33,489 bases of DNA from Anaerolineaceae bacterium UBA700 (GTDB lineage: Bacteria > Chloroflexota > Anaerolineae > Anaerolineales > Anaerolineaceae), in contig DBMK01000048.1 in the NCBI GenBank assembly GCA_002298885.1, positions 1 to 33,489 of the forward strand. The letters run 5' to 3'. How positions within the stretch are numbered: the first letter of the stretch is position 1; each line of letters begins with the position of its first letter. The notes beneath the pieces are model-generated. The model saw only the letters and a list, made by a program, of their open reading frames with translations, ran no database searches and was not told the DNA's origin. The position numbers were made by a program, and so were the translations under genes. This document shows, one piece after another, positions 1 to 7,424 of this stretch.

Positions 1-31
1 ATCGGCCGGCGAAACCGGCCGATGGCTTTTT
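1..31 (-). terminator. Inverted repeat downstream of the MBL hydrolase gene, cut by the window start
   Basis: Bases 1-9 pair perfectly with 15-23 around a 5-nt loop (ATCGGCCGG / CCGGCCGAT). GGC and five T follow on the plus strand at 24-31. For the minus-strand gene that stops at 37 this would be the terminator hairpin, with its U-tract lying outside the window. If it is bidirectional, the bases just before position 1 should read AAAAAGCC. Confidence 0.5.
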
Positions 32-36
32 CTACA

Positions 37-786
37 TTAAAATTCGAACCGCAGCAGATCTGTCGAGAGCCGGGCAGGCCCTGGGAAAAAGTCTTTGACC
101 GGGGATAATATCTCCGCCCCTTTCGCTTGAGCGTAATGGATCAAAATCAGCTCTTTGACTCCGGCCTGCCTGGCAATTTGAGCCGCCTGCTGCGACGAGG
201 AGTGACCCACGCTGGCCCCGGTTGCTTCATGGATCAAAACGTCGGCTTTGTCGGCCAGGGCCGCCACCTGCGAACAGGGTTCGGTATCACAGGAATAGGC
301 AACCACTTTCTCCTGCGGGATGAACTCGACCCGCAGGCCAATGGTCGGAATGAGATGCTTAACCGGGGAGGAATAGATGTTCAGGTCGGGGCTGTGGATT
401 ACAAGGCTCATTTCTTGCTCGGGCAGGCGGTGGAACATCACTGGGAAGAAATTGGGCCACTTCTTCCAATCGTACAGCTTCATCATTGCCTCGGCCCGGT
501 CGATGGTATGCGGCAGGCCGTAAATTTGCAGCGGCTGTTTGCGTCCCATCAGCCACAGGTCCATCAGCAGCAAAGGCATCCCGGAGACGTGGTCGGGGTG
601 GAAATGGGTCAGGATCAAGTCGGTGATCTGGGAGAACGCGATGCCCGCCTGGCGCAGCCGCACGACAGGGTTGCTGGCGCAGTCCACCAGCACGCCGTGG
701 ATCCCCTGCTGGATAAACAAGTGCGTATTGTCGTGACCTTCTTCCGGCACGGCGTAACCCGAGCCTAGGATAATTACAGTTCCCAT
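37..786 (-). CDS. Metallo-beta-lactamase-fold hydrolase, RNase Z-like
   Basis: Predicted cytosolic 249-residue metal-dependent hydrolase. The binuclear zinc motif HFHPDH is at residues 61-66. Further candidate ligands are H144, D167 (SCDTEP) and H217 (LIHYAQ), and HEATGASVGHSS at 186-197 resembles the RNase Z/arylsulfatase-type branch. It is shorter than typical RNase Z (about 300 residues) and I see no clear exosite arm, so tRNA 3'-processing is only one possibility. The ATG at 786 is chosen because GGGAGGA lies just upstream; an upstream in-frame extension to 843 would run into the neighbouring permease gene and has no family similarity. It lies 17 bp after the ABC permease gene and may be co-transcribed with it. 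The fold is certain, the substrate is not. Confidence 0.85.
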   Translation of the reverse strand: MGTVIILGSGYAVPEEGHDNTHLFIQQGIHGVLVDCASNPVVRLRQAGIAFSQITDLILTHFHPDHVSGMPLLLMDLWLMGRKQPLQIYGLPHTIDRAEAMMKLYDWKKWPNFFPVMFHRLPEQEMSLVIHSPDLNIYSSPVKHLIPTIGLRVEFIPQEKVVAYSCDTEPCSQVAALADKADVLIHEATGASVGHSSSQQAAQIARQAGVKELILIHYAQAKGAEILSPVKDFFPGPARLSTDLLRFEF

Positions 787-803
787 CCTGTCCTCCCGCC
801 GAC

Positions 804-2222
804 TTATTTGAAAAACAGAGCGGCGATGCGCGGCGTGATCCACGCTTCGATGGCTGCGGCAACAAACAGGAGCGGAACAACCACTCCTACCATTATTTTA
901 GCCCATTCTGCAATAGATGTGATCCAGATTTCACCAACCGTCTTATTTTGGTCCGGCGAGGCCAATAGTACGCCGGCATTCAGCACCGCCGCGCTGGCCA
1001 GGATCGCCACCGGGATTTCGATCAGCCCATGCGGAAGGATGAAGCCCGCAAAATAGGCCAGCGCCGGCCCTCCGTTCATGTTTAGCAGGCCCAGGATATA
1101 CCCCACCAACCCGATCGTCGCGATAACCGGAAGCATGCCCAGGACGCCCATGGAAATCGTCCCCAGCACCATTCCGATCAACAGAGCGCGTACGTTCTGC
1201 CACCAGATGCTGAAAAGCGGGCCCAGCGAGAATAAGGGCCAGGCCTGCAGCAGGCTTTGCACCCGCCCGTCGACGCTTCCGAAGTTGAGAACGTTTACCG
1301 GGGCCGGGAATTGGTTGACCAGGTGGGCTCCCACCACCGCCCCGATTCCGGCTACACCTGCGGTGATCCAGAAGGACCGCTTCAATTTTGCCAGGGAGGC
1401 CGGCACGCTGCGGCCATACCATTCACGCAGATTTTTGGCATTTCCGGTGAAGCCGGTTTTAAATACCCGCCAGCCCCATTTAAAGTTCAGCACGTCCAGC
1501 TCGCGCCCCAACAGCTCCTCCCGCCGAAAATGGGCCAGGCCCAGGCGGATCAAAAGCACGGTCAGCGCCGCCAGCCCCAGGTTGACCAGCCAAAGCATGT
1601 GGATATCGCCCCAGAACATGATGACGCTCTCCCCTTGAATCAGCAGAGCCATCGGAATAATGATGAAACTGGCCAACAAATTCGCCGAGCGAACTGAAGT
1701 GGCCTGGGTCGACACCACCACCGCCCCGCTGACCATGACCACCGCCTGCAAGGTAGTCATCACCAGGATCAAGACCATTAGCTCGGGCTCCGGCAACCTG
1801 ACGCGCTGCAGGATCAGCCCAGTTATGTAAACTGCCATCCCCAGGTAACTCGAGGCCAGGGGTGGCACCGTCGAGGAGAGCAGTTTACCAGCATAAAGCT
1901 GCCAATCCTTGAGCGGGGTAGCCAGCAAGGGCTCGATGCTGCCGCGTTCCTTCTCGCCGACGAACGATTCGAGCGCAATCACCAGCGATACCGAAATGGG
2001 GAAGAATCCGACAATCATCATCAAGAACGGCACCAGCCGCTCGCCTACAATGGTTGCCCCGTATTGCTTCACGAAATCCAGGATCTGGGAAGCCGTGAAA
2101 TTCATCAGGAAGGGAAAGAAGATGGTCAGCCCAAGCACCGGGAAGATAATCCGCCAATCCCGGAACTGGTCGCGCACCTCGCGCCGCGCCACGATGAACG
2201 CCGGGCGCAGGTCAATCGTCAT
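804..2222 (-). CDS. ABC-2 exporter permease fused to a SpoIIM-like membrane domain
   Basis: A 472-residue integral membrane protein. Residues 1-235 are an ABC-2 type permease: a cytosolic amphipathic start, a first membrane segment near 25-45, the characteristic GEKERGS motif at 89-95 followed by EPLLATP, and further hydrophobic segments to about 230. After a cytosolic linker (232-280) a second block of hydrophobic segments (283-470) resembles stage II sporulation protein M / DUF95: a Trp/Gln-rich NVRAL stretch at 343-347, ILPHGLIEIP at 395-404 and a terminal IEAWITP at 458-464. The start overlaps the end of the ATPase gene by 11 bp, so the two are probably translationally coupled. Substrate unknown. 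The SpoIIM assignment rests on motif recognition only. Confidence 0.85.
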   Translation of the reverse strand: MTIDLRPAFIVARREVRDQFRDWRIIFPVLGLTIFFPFLMNFTASQILDFVKQYGATIVGERLVPFLMMIVGFFPISVSLVIALESFVGEKERGSIEPLLATPLKDWQLYAGKLLSSTVPPLASSYLGMAVYITGLILQRVRLPEPELMVLILVMTTLQAVVMVSGAVVVSTQATSVRSANLLASFIIIPMALLIQGESVIMFWGDIHMLWLVNLGLAALTVLLIRLGLAHFRREELLGRELDVLNFKWGWRVFKTGFTGNAKNLREWYGRSVPASLAKLKRSFWITAGVAGIGAVVGAHLVNQFPAPVNVLNFGSVDGRVQSLLQAWPLFSLGPLFSIWWQNVRALLIGMVLGTISMGVLGMLPVIATIGLVGYILGLLNMNGGPALAYFAGFILPHGLIEIPVAILASAAVLNAGVLLASPDQNKTVGEIWITSIAEWAKIMVGVVVPLLFVAAAIEAWITPRIAALFFK

Positions 2223-3150
2223 GGTCGCCCTCCTGACCGGCTTGCATAACAGCCTGCATGTAAGCCTGTTCGAGGCTGCGCGGCTTTTGTTGAAAGGTGA
2301 TTACATTCAATCCGCTTTCAATCATCCGGCGCAGCAGCATCGGATTTGCCTCTTCGGGAGATTCAACTCTAAAACGAAGCGTGTTCTCGCTGCGCCCGGT
2401 AAGCGTCACACCCTCCGGCAGCTCAGGCGTCCTATCCGGCGGCAAGTTTTCGACGACTGCCTCGTATTCTGGCGCGCCGAGTAATTTCTTTTTCAAGGCA
2501 TCCGGTGTGTCGTAATGGATAATCGTACCTTTGCGGATAATGGCGATCTGGTCCGCCAATTCCTCCGCCTCGGCCAGGTTGTGTGTGCACAGCAGGATCG
2601 TCCGGTCTTCGAATCGCAGGGTCTGGATCGCATCCCGCACCGTGCGGGCGCTCTCCGGGTCCATGGCGGAAGTAGGTTCGTCCAGCAGCAGTACAGGCGG
2701 TTTGTGCAGCAGGGCCCGCACCAGGGCCAGCTTCTGGCGCATACCTTTCGAATACTTTCCCAGGCGCTGTTTACTGCTGGAAGCCAGGCCAAACCTTTCC
2801 AGCATTTCCGCCGAACGCTGCCGGATCACATCTTTCGCAAGACCGTACAGCTCGCCATAGAACTCCAGGTATTCGACAGCGTTCATGCGTCCGTATAATC
2901 CGTGGTGTTCGGTCAACACGCCAACAGAGGCGCGCACCCTGTCGGCCTCCCTGAGGACGTCGAAGCCGGCGACTTTTGCGCAGCCGTTGCTCGGGGCAAG
3001 GATTGAGGTAAGCATCCGTACCGTGGTGGTCTTACCCGCGCCGTTCGGACCCAACAGGGCCAGGACTTTGCCTGAAGGGACATCCAGATTGACCCGATTA
3101 ACTGCCAGAAAATCGTCAAAATATTTGGTTAGGTTTTCCGCCCAAATCAT
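2212..3150 (-). CDS. ABC transporter ATP-binding protein (ABC-2 exporter type)
   Basis: A 312-residue ATPase energising the adjacent ABC-2/SpoIIM permease. Walker A GPNGAGKT is at 34-41, the signature is a YSKGM variant near 133-137 as in the CcmA/drug-efflux class, Walker B LLLDEP is near 154-159 and the switch His is H190 (CTHN). About 90 residues after the ABC core form the C-terminal accessory domain usual in this subgroup. The ATG at 3150 is preceded by AGGTGA at good spacing. The 147-bp upstream gap contains the lgt terminator and an AT-rich stretch (TATTATATAA on the minus strand) that could serve as a -10, so this gene probably begins its own transcript. Confidence 0.93.
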   Translation of the reverse strand: MIWAENLTKYFDDFLAVNRVNLDVPSGKVLALLGPNGAGKTTTVRMLTSILAPSNGCAKVAGFDVLREADRVRASVGVLTEHHGLYGRMNAVEYLEFYGELYGLAKDVIRQRSAEMLERFGLASSSKQRLGKYSKGMRQKLALVRALLHKPPVLLLDEPTSAMDPESARTVRDAIQTLRFEDRTILLCTHNLAEAEELADQIAIIRKGTIIHYDTPDALKKKLLGAPEYEAVVENLPPDRTPELPEGVTLTGRSENTLRFRVESPEEANPMLLRRMIESGLNVITFQQKPRSLEQAYMQAVMQAGQEGDHDD

Positions 3151-3214
3151 CCATTCACCTATCTTTTATATAATACCGGTTAATGGCCGCGTGGGGCTTA
3201 ACAACTTCGCAACG

Positions 3215-3266
3215 TTAAAAAATTATGGTTTTGCAGGGCAAGATAAATACCCGGCAAAACCATAAA
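3215..3266 (-). terminator. Intrinsic terminator after lgt
   Basis: A perfect 12-bp inverted repeat (TTATGGTTTTGC at 3223-3234 with GCAAAACCATAA at 3254-3265) is extended by GGG/CCC inside one mismatch. On the minus strand it is followed by ATTTTTTAA, a classical U-tract. It separates the ftsK-lgt run from the ABC exporter genes. Confidence 0.85.
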
Positions 3267-3297
3267 ACATTGCCATCCAATTTTTTAAAGAGCCCGC

Positions 3298-4131
3298 TCA
3301 CTCCTCGATAGGGGTCGCCGCCGGTTTGCGAAACAACGTGTGCCTGAGCACCAGCGTTCCTGCCGCCAGGATTAACACCACGATCATCACGGTCTGGTTG
3401 GCGTTGAGGCCGGCAACCTGGGATGAATCCAGGCGCAGGGTCTCCATCAAGATGCGCACGATTGGATATCCGATAAGGTATACCAGGAACAGGTCGCCCG
3501 ATTTTAGTCTTCCCCAGAATCGCCTTTCGACGAATAAGATCAGGAACATCACGCCTACGTTAAGGATCGATTCGTACAGGAAGGTTGGGTGGTAATAGGA
3601 ATATTGTTCAAAGCCGGGAAGCCGGTGGGCCGGATCGATGTAAATTGCCCAGGGAAGGTTGGTCGGCGCCCCGTACAGCTCCTGGTTGACAAAATTTCCC
3701 CAGCGGCCGATGGCCTGCGCCAGGATCAGGCCTGGGGCGATGATATCCACCCAAGTCGTAAAGCTCAACTTCTTGATCCGGCAGAAGATCCATAGCGCCA
3801 GCGCCCCACCGATCACCGCTCCGGGGATCCCCAGGCCGCCCAGGCGTGTATTGATCAATTCCAGCGGGTGCGTGAGGTAATATTCAGGGGTAATCCCCTG
3901 GGCGACCAGAGAGGGCGATGGAGTAAAAACGTGCCACAGCCGCGCCCCGATGACTCCGGCAATAATGGCCCAGGTCAGGATATCCCAGACGTATTCGGGG
4001 TTCTGGTTGTATTTGGGGGCTCTGCGGGCTGATAGAAAGGCAGCCACTACCACGCCGATCATGATCAGGATGGCGTAGAAATAGATGATGCGCGTGTCGC
4101 CAATTAAAATTCCATAACGGTCGATTGACAT
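3298..4131 (-). CDS. lgt: Prolipoprotein diacylglyceryl transferase
   Basis: Integral membrane enzyme (277 residues) that transfers diacylglyceryl from phosphatidylglycerol to the lipobox cysteine of prelipoproteins. The Lgt signature GRWGNFVNQELYG is at 142-154, with several hydrophobic segments (about 15-35, 50-68, 98-117, 128-142, 205-222, 235-265). The GG(L/M)xxHGG motif reads GGLGIPGA at 98-105, so the His essential in the E. coli enzyme (H103) appears to be Pro here; the conserved Arg and Glu of the signature are present. The gene ends at a strong terminator and lies downstream of ftsK. lspA, the next enzyme of the same pathway, is in the same gene run at 13531-14109. Confidence 0.96.
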   Translation of the reverse strand: MSIDRYGILIGDTRIIYFYAILIMIGVVVAAFLSARRAPKYNQNPEYVWDILTWAIIAGVIGARLWHVFTPSPSLVAQGITPEYYLTHPLELINTRLGGLGIPGAVIGGALALWIFCRIKKLSFTTWVDIIAPGLILAQAIGRWGNFVNQELYGAPTNLPWAIYIDPAHRLPGFEQYSYYHPTFLYESILNVGVMFLILFVERRFWGRLKSGDLFLVYLIGYPIVRILMETLRLDSSQVAGLNANQTVMIVVLILAAGTLVLRHTLFRKPAATPIEE

Positions 4132-4217
4132 AGTTACTCCAGGTATTAATGGAGCAATTTTATCACTGAGTTGGATTAAAAAGGGATGGTTGCACTAATA
4201 CTGGTTGACCGGCATGG

Positions 4218-6431
4218 CTATTCTTCTTCGTCATCCCCCACCTCGTCGTCTTCGCCATCCTCGGGGTCCAGTAAAACTTCGCGTTCTTTTCCACCCCCCT
4301 GCGCCGGTCCGACGACCCCCATCGACTCGAGCTCGTCGATCAACCGGGCAGCGCGCGGGTAGCCTATGCGCAGCCGCCGCTGCAGCAGCGAGGCGCTTGC
4401 TCGTTGCGTGTGCCTAACGATGTTGACGGCTTCTTCGATCAGTTTGTCCGCATCGTCGGCGTCCTCAAGCAGCAGTTCTTCCCACGGCGGCGCGGCGGCC
4501 TCTTCTTCGCGTGGAGCCATCCGCTGCCAGAAACCGATCAGGCGCTCGATCTCCTGGTCGTTTACGAATACGCCCTGCGCCCGGATCGGGTTGCCTATTT
4601 CCGGGTTGAGAAAGAGCATATCGCCCCGTCCCAGCAGCGATTCCGCGCCACTGGTGTCCAAAATCACCCGCGAATCGATCGACGACGCCACCGTGAACGA
4701 AAGCCTGGCTGGGAAGTTGGCCTTGATCAGGCCGGTCACCACGTCCGTCGAGGGGCGTTGGGTGGCCACCACCAGGTGGATCCCGGTGGCGCGCGCCATC
4801 TGCGCCAACCGCACGATGCACTGCTCGGTCTGGTCGGGAGCGGTCATCATCAGGTCAGCCAGTTCATCGATCATAACCACGATGCGCGGCAGAGTCGCCT
4901 GTTTGCGCCGCTCCATGCGGCGGTTGTAGCTTTCCAGGTCGCGCACGTGCACTTCTTCCAACAGCCTGTAGCGGTGATCCATCTCGGCCAGCGCCCAGCG
5001 CAGCACGCCCAGCATGCGGTCGATTTCCGTCTCCACTTTACCCATCAAGTGCGGCAGCCCGTTGAAGCGCACCAATTCCACCATCTTAGGGTCCAGCATC
5101 GCCAGCCGCAGGTCGTCCGGTGTGTTGTTCATCGCCAGGCAGGCCGTAAGCGCTTCGATAAACACTGACTTGCCCGAGCCGGTCGTGCCGGCGATCAACA
5201 GGTGAGGCATGCGCGCCAGGTCTGCCACCACCGGCTGGCCTGAGACATCTCGCCCAAGCACAACCGCCATGGTCGAGGTCATGCGCTGAAAATTATCCGA
5301 CTCGAGCAGCGACCGCAGCCGCACCACCGAGATGCGCGGATTGGGCACCTCGATTCCCACGTAGGAATGCCCCGGCACCGGGGCTTCGATGCGCAGCCGT
5401 TCGGCCGCCAGGGCCAGCGCCAAATCGCGTTGCAGCGCCGAAATCTGGGACACGCGCACCTTTTGGCGCGCCAGGTCGCCTTCCGGGCCTTCTTTTTCGA
5501 TGAAGCCCGGCTCTACCGCAAATTGGGTCACCGTCGGCCCCACCCGATAACCGATTACCTGCACCGGGATGCCGAATTCGGCCAGCGTCTTTTCCAACAG
5601 CCGCGCCGTCTCCTGGATCTGCTCTTCGTCGGGCGAGTCCGGCCGGTCCTGGCTTAGGATATTCAAAGGCGGCAGGCGTGAATCCCTGCGGTAGGAACTG
5701 TCCATCTGTCCAAGTCCCATCGCCGGCGCCGCGGCAGCAGGCTGCTCCAGCGCCAGACGTTCGGGTTGGCTCTGAATGGGTTGGATGAAGCTCTGCTCTT
5801 CCCGGCTCAAATCCGCCGGGCGGTCCGGGGTGAGCAGCCATTTTTCGAAATACTTGAAAAACCATTCAGCAATCCCGAACGCCCACAGCGAAAAAATGAA
5901 CAGGCAAACGGCCAGGAATGCGTAACTCAAAGGATAGGGGATCACCTTTTCGACGAGCGAGAGCAGGCCCCAGCCAATGATTCCCCCGTCCATGCCGGCC
6001 TGGGCCCGAGGCAGCGACGCACCTCCCCAGGCCGCCAGATTTCCTAACAGGATGAACCCCCAAATTTCCAGCAGCAAAACCCGGCCTAATGGGAAAAGGG
6101 GCTGGCCCTCGCGCCGGCGCCGCAGCGCCAGCACGCCCAGTCCACCCAAAAATACGGCCGTCAGAAAACTCCCCAGGCCAAAGCCTTTCTTGATCGTGTC
6201 GACCGGAACCGTCAGCAGGCTCCCCTTGGTCAGGTCGAAAACTCCCAGAAACAGGATAATGGCCAGGGCCACCAGCAATACACCGACAATATCCCAGGCA
6301 AACCTGTCGAAGTTATTCCAAGAGGCAATGATCCGGTCGATCAGGCTCACGGCTGGTTTGGGAGCCTGGGTAGGTTTTGGTGTGTCAGGTTTTGTTGCTG
6401 CCGGTTGCTTTTTACTTGAAGATTTTGTCAT
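4218..6431 (-). CDS. ftsK: DNA translocase FtsK/SpoIIIE
   Basis: Septal DNA pump that clears and orients chromosome termini during division. In 737 residues: a Pro/Lys-rich N-terminus, four hydrophobic segments (about 47-66, 86-104, 117-136, 167-187), a linker to about 265, the alpha domain and RecA-like motor with Walker A GTTGSGKS at 415-422 and Walker B VVMIDELADL at 518-527, RPSTDV at 559-564, and a C-terminal winged-helix gamma domain (about 665-720) that reads KOPS/SRS-like sequences. The tail is very acidic (EDGEDDEVGDDEEE). The start overlaps the stop of the S1 gene by 4 bp (ATGA). The linker is short compared with E. coli FtsK, as in SpoIIIE-type proteins. Confidence 0.96.
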   Translation of the reverse strand: MTKSSSKKQPAATKPDTPKPTQAPKPAVSLIDRIIASWNNFDRFAWDIVGVLLVALAIILFLGVFDLTKGSLLTVPVDTIKKGFGLGSFLTAVFLGGLGVLALRRRREGQPLFPLGRVLLLEIWGFILLGNLAAWGGASLPRAQAGMDGGIIGWGLLSLVEKVIPYPLSYAFLAVCLFIFSLWAFGIAEWFFKYFEKWLLTPDRPADLSREEQSFIQPIQSQPERLALEQPAAAAPAMGLGQMDSSYRRDSRLPPLNILSQDRPDSPDEEQIQETARLLEKTLAEFGIPVQVIGYRVGPTVTQFAVEPGFIEKEGPEGDLARQKVRVSQISALQRDLALALAAERLRIEAPVPGHSYVGIEVPNPRISVVRLRSLLESDNFQRMTSTMAVVLGRDVSGQPVVADLARMPHLLIAGTTGSGKSVFIEALTACLAMNNTPDDLRLAMLDPKMVELVRFNGLPHLMGKVETEIDRMLGVLRWALAEMDHRYRLLEEVHVRDLESYNRRMERRKQATLPRIVVMIDELADLMMTAPDQTEQCIVRLAQMARATGIHLVVATQRPSTDVVTGLIKANFPARLSFTVASSIDSRVILDTSGAESLLGRGDMLFLNPEIGNPIRAQGVFVNDQEIERLIGFWQRMAPREEEAAAPPWEELLLEDADDADKLIEEAVNIVRHTQRASASLLQRRLRIGYPRAARLIDELESMGVVGPAQGGGKEREVLLDPEDGEDDEVGDDEEE

Positions 6432-7372
6432 TCGGCATTGACCAGGCCTAATCCAAGCCTGCGCCGTTCAATTTCGATATGCAGAATGCGAACTTGAACG
6501 TGCTGCTCTACGTGTAAGACCTTTTCGATATCCTTAACGCCGGGCGGGAAATTGATCGAAGAAATGTGGATCAAGCCTTCAACGCCCTCTTCCAACCGCG
6601 CAAATGCGCCGAAGCGCATTACGGATGTGATTGTGGCAGCCACGACGTCGCCAGGCTTGTAATGTTTAACCAGCGTCTCCCACGGATTTGGATTGAGTCG
6701 TTTGAGACTCAGCGCCACACGTGCATTTTCTTCCGAAATTTGAAGCACCTGAGTTTGTACGCTCTCCCCAACGCGCAGCACATCGCAAGGGTGCTGAACC
6801 CGGCCCCAGGAAAGCTCGGACACGTGGATCAGGCCTTCAACCCCGCCCAGGTCCACAAACACGCCGAACTCGGTAACATTCGTGACCGTCCCCGTGACGA
6901 TCTCGCCCGATTTCAGCTCCTGGAATAACTGCTTGCGGCGGCCTTCGCCTGCCAGGGCGGCGCGCTCGGAGAGCACAATCCGCTCCTGGCTGGGTTCGCA
7001 TTCGATAACTTTGAGGCACAACTGGCGTCCCACGTACCCGGCAAGGATCTGGCGTCGCTCATCCTCGCTGGCCTGGCCCGGCATTTCCACCAGGTGGGAA
7101 ACCGGAACGAATCCCTGGATACCCGGTCCCTGGACGAGCAGCCCACCCCGGTTATAACCATGCACCTGCAGCTCGATCACTTCATCCTGTTCGTAAAGGG
7201 ATTTTACGTGCTCCCAATCAAGCTTGCTCGCGCCAGGATTGACGATCTTTACCTGGGTTTCTTTCGGCGCGTTCTGGTTCGTATCCTCATCGGTAAGAAC
7301 TGCCGCCCACCAACCCTCATCGACCTCAGGTGTTTCGTCCGATAAATGTGTTTCTAACGGTTTCGACAACAT
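6428..7372 (-). CDS. S1-domain RNA-binding protein (ribosomal protein S1-like)
   Basis: A 314-residue protein with an acidic N-terminus and three S1/OB repeats, roughly residues 62-132, 150-218 and 235-305. The second and third have the typical GVFVDLGGVEGLIHVSELSW and GAFARLEEGVEGLIHISSI cores, while the first is more divergent (GGLLVQGPGIQGFVPVSHL). It probably binds mRNA at the ribosome as a short bacterial S1, as in many non-proteobacterial lineages. The ATG at 7372 is preferred because GGGGAGGG lies 7-8 nt upstream; a TTG at 7378 would be too close to this Shine-Dalgarno sequence. It is translationally coupled to ftsK (4-bp overlap). I do not assign rpsA because a longer paralogue may exist elsewhere. 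Confidence 0.88.
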   Translation of the reverse strand: MLSKPLETHLSDETPEVDEGWWAAVLTDEDTNQNAPKETQVKIVNPGASKLDWEHVKSLYEQDEVIELQVHGYNRGGLLVQGPGIQGFVPVSHLVEMPGQASEDERRQILAGYVGRQLCLKVIECEPSQERIVLSERAALAGEGRRKQLFQELKSGEIVTGTVTNVTEFGVFVDLGGVEGLIHVSELSWGRVQHPCDVLRVGESVQTQVLQISEENARVALSLKRLNPNPWETLVKHYKPGDVVAATITSVMRFGAFARLEEGVEGLIHISSINFPPGVKDIEKVLHVEQHVQVRILHIEIERRRLGLGLVNAE

Positions 7373-7424
7373 TTGCAACCCTCCCCTGATACGGATAATC
7401 CATTCCTTCTAATGTTAGTTTAAT

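Noticed and set aside
4404..5168. Plus-strand open frame (254 codons) antisense to the ftsK motor domain
   Set aside because: His/Arg/Gln-rich shadow of the conserved FtsK codons; no start signals.
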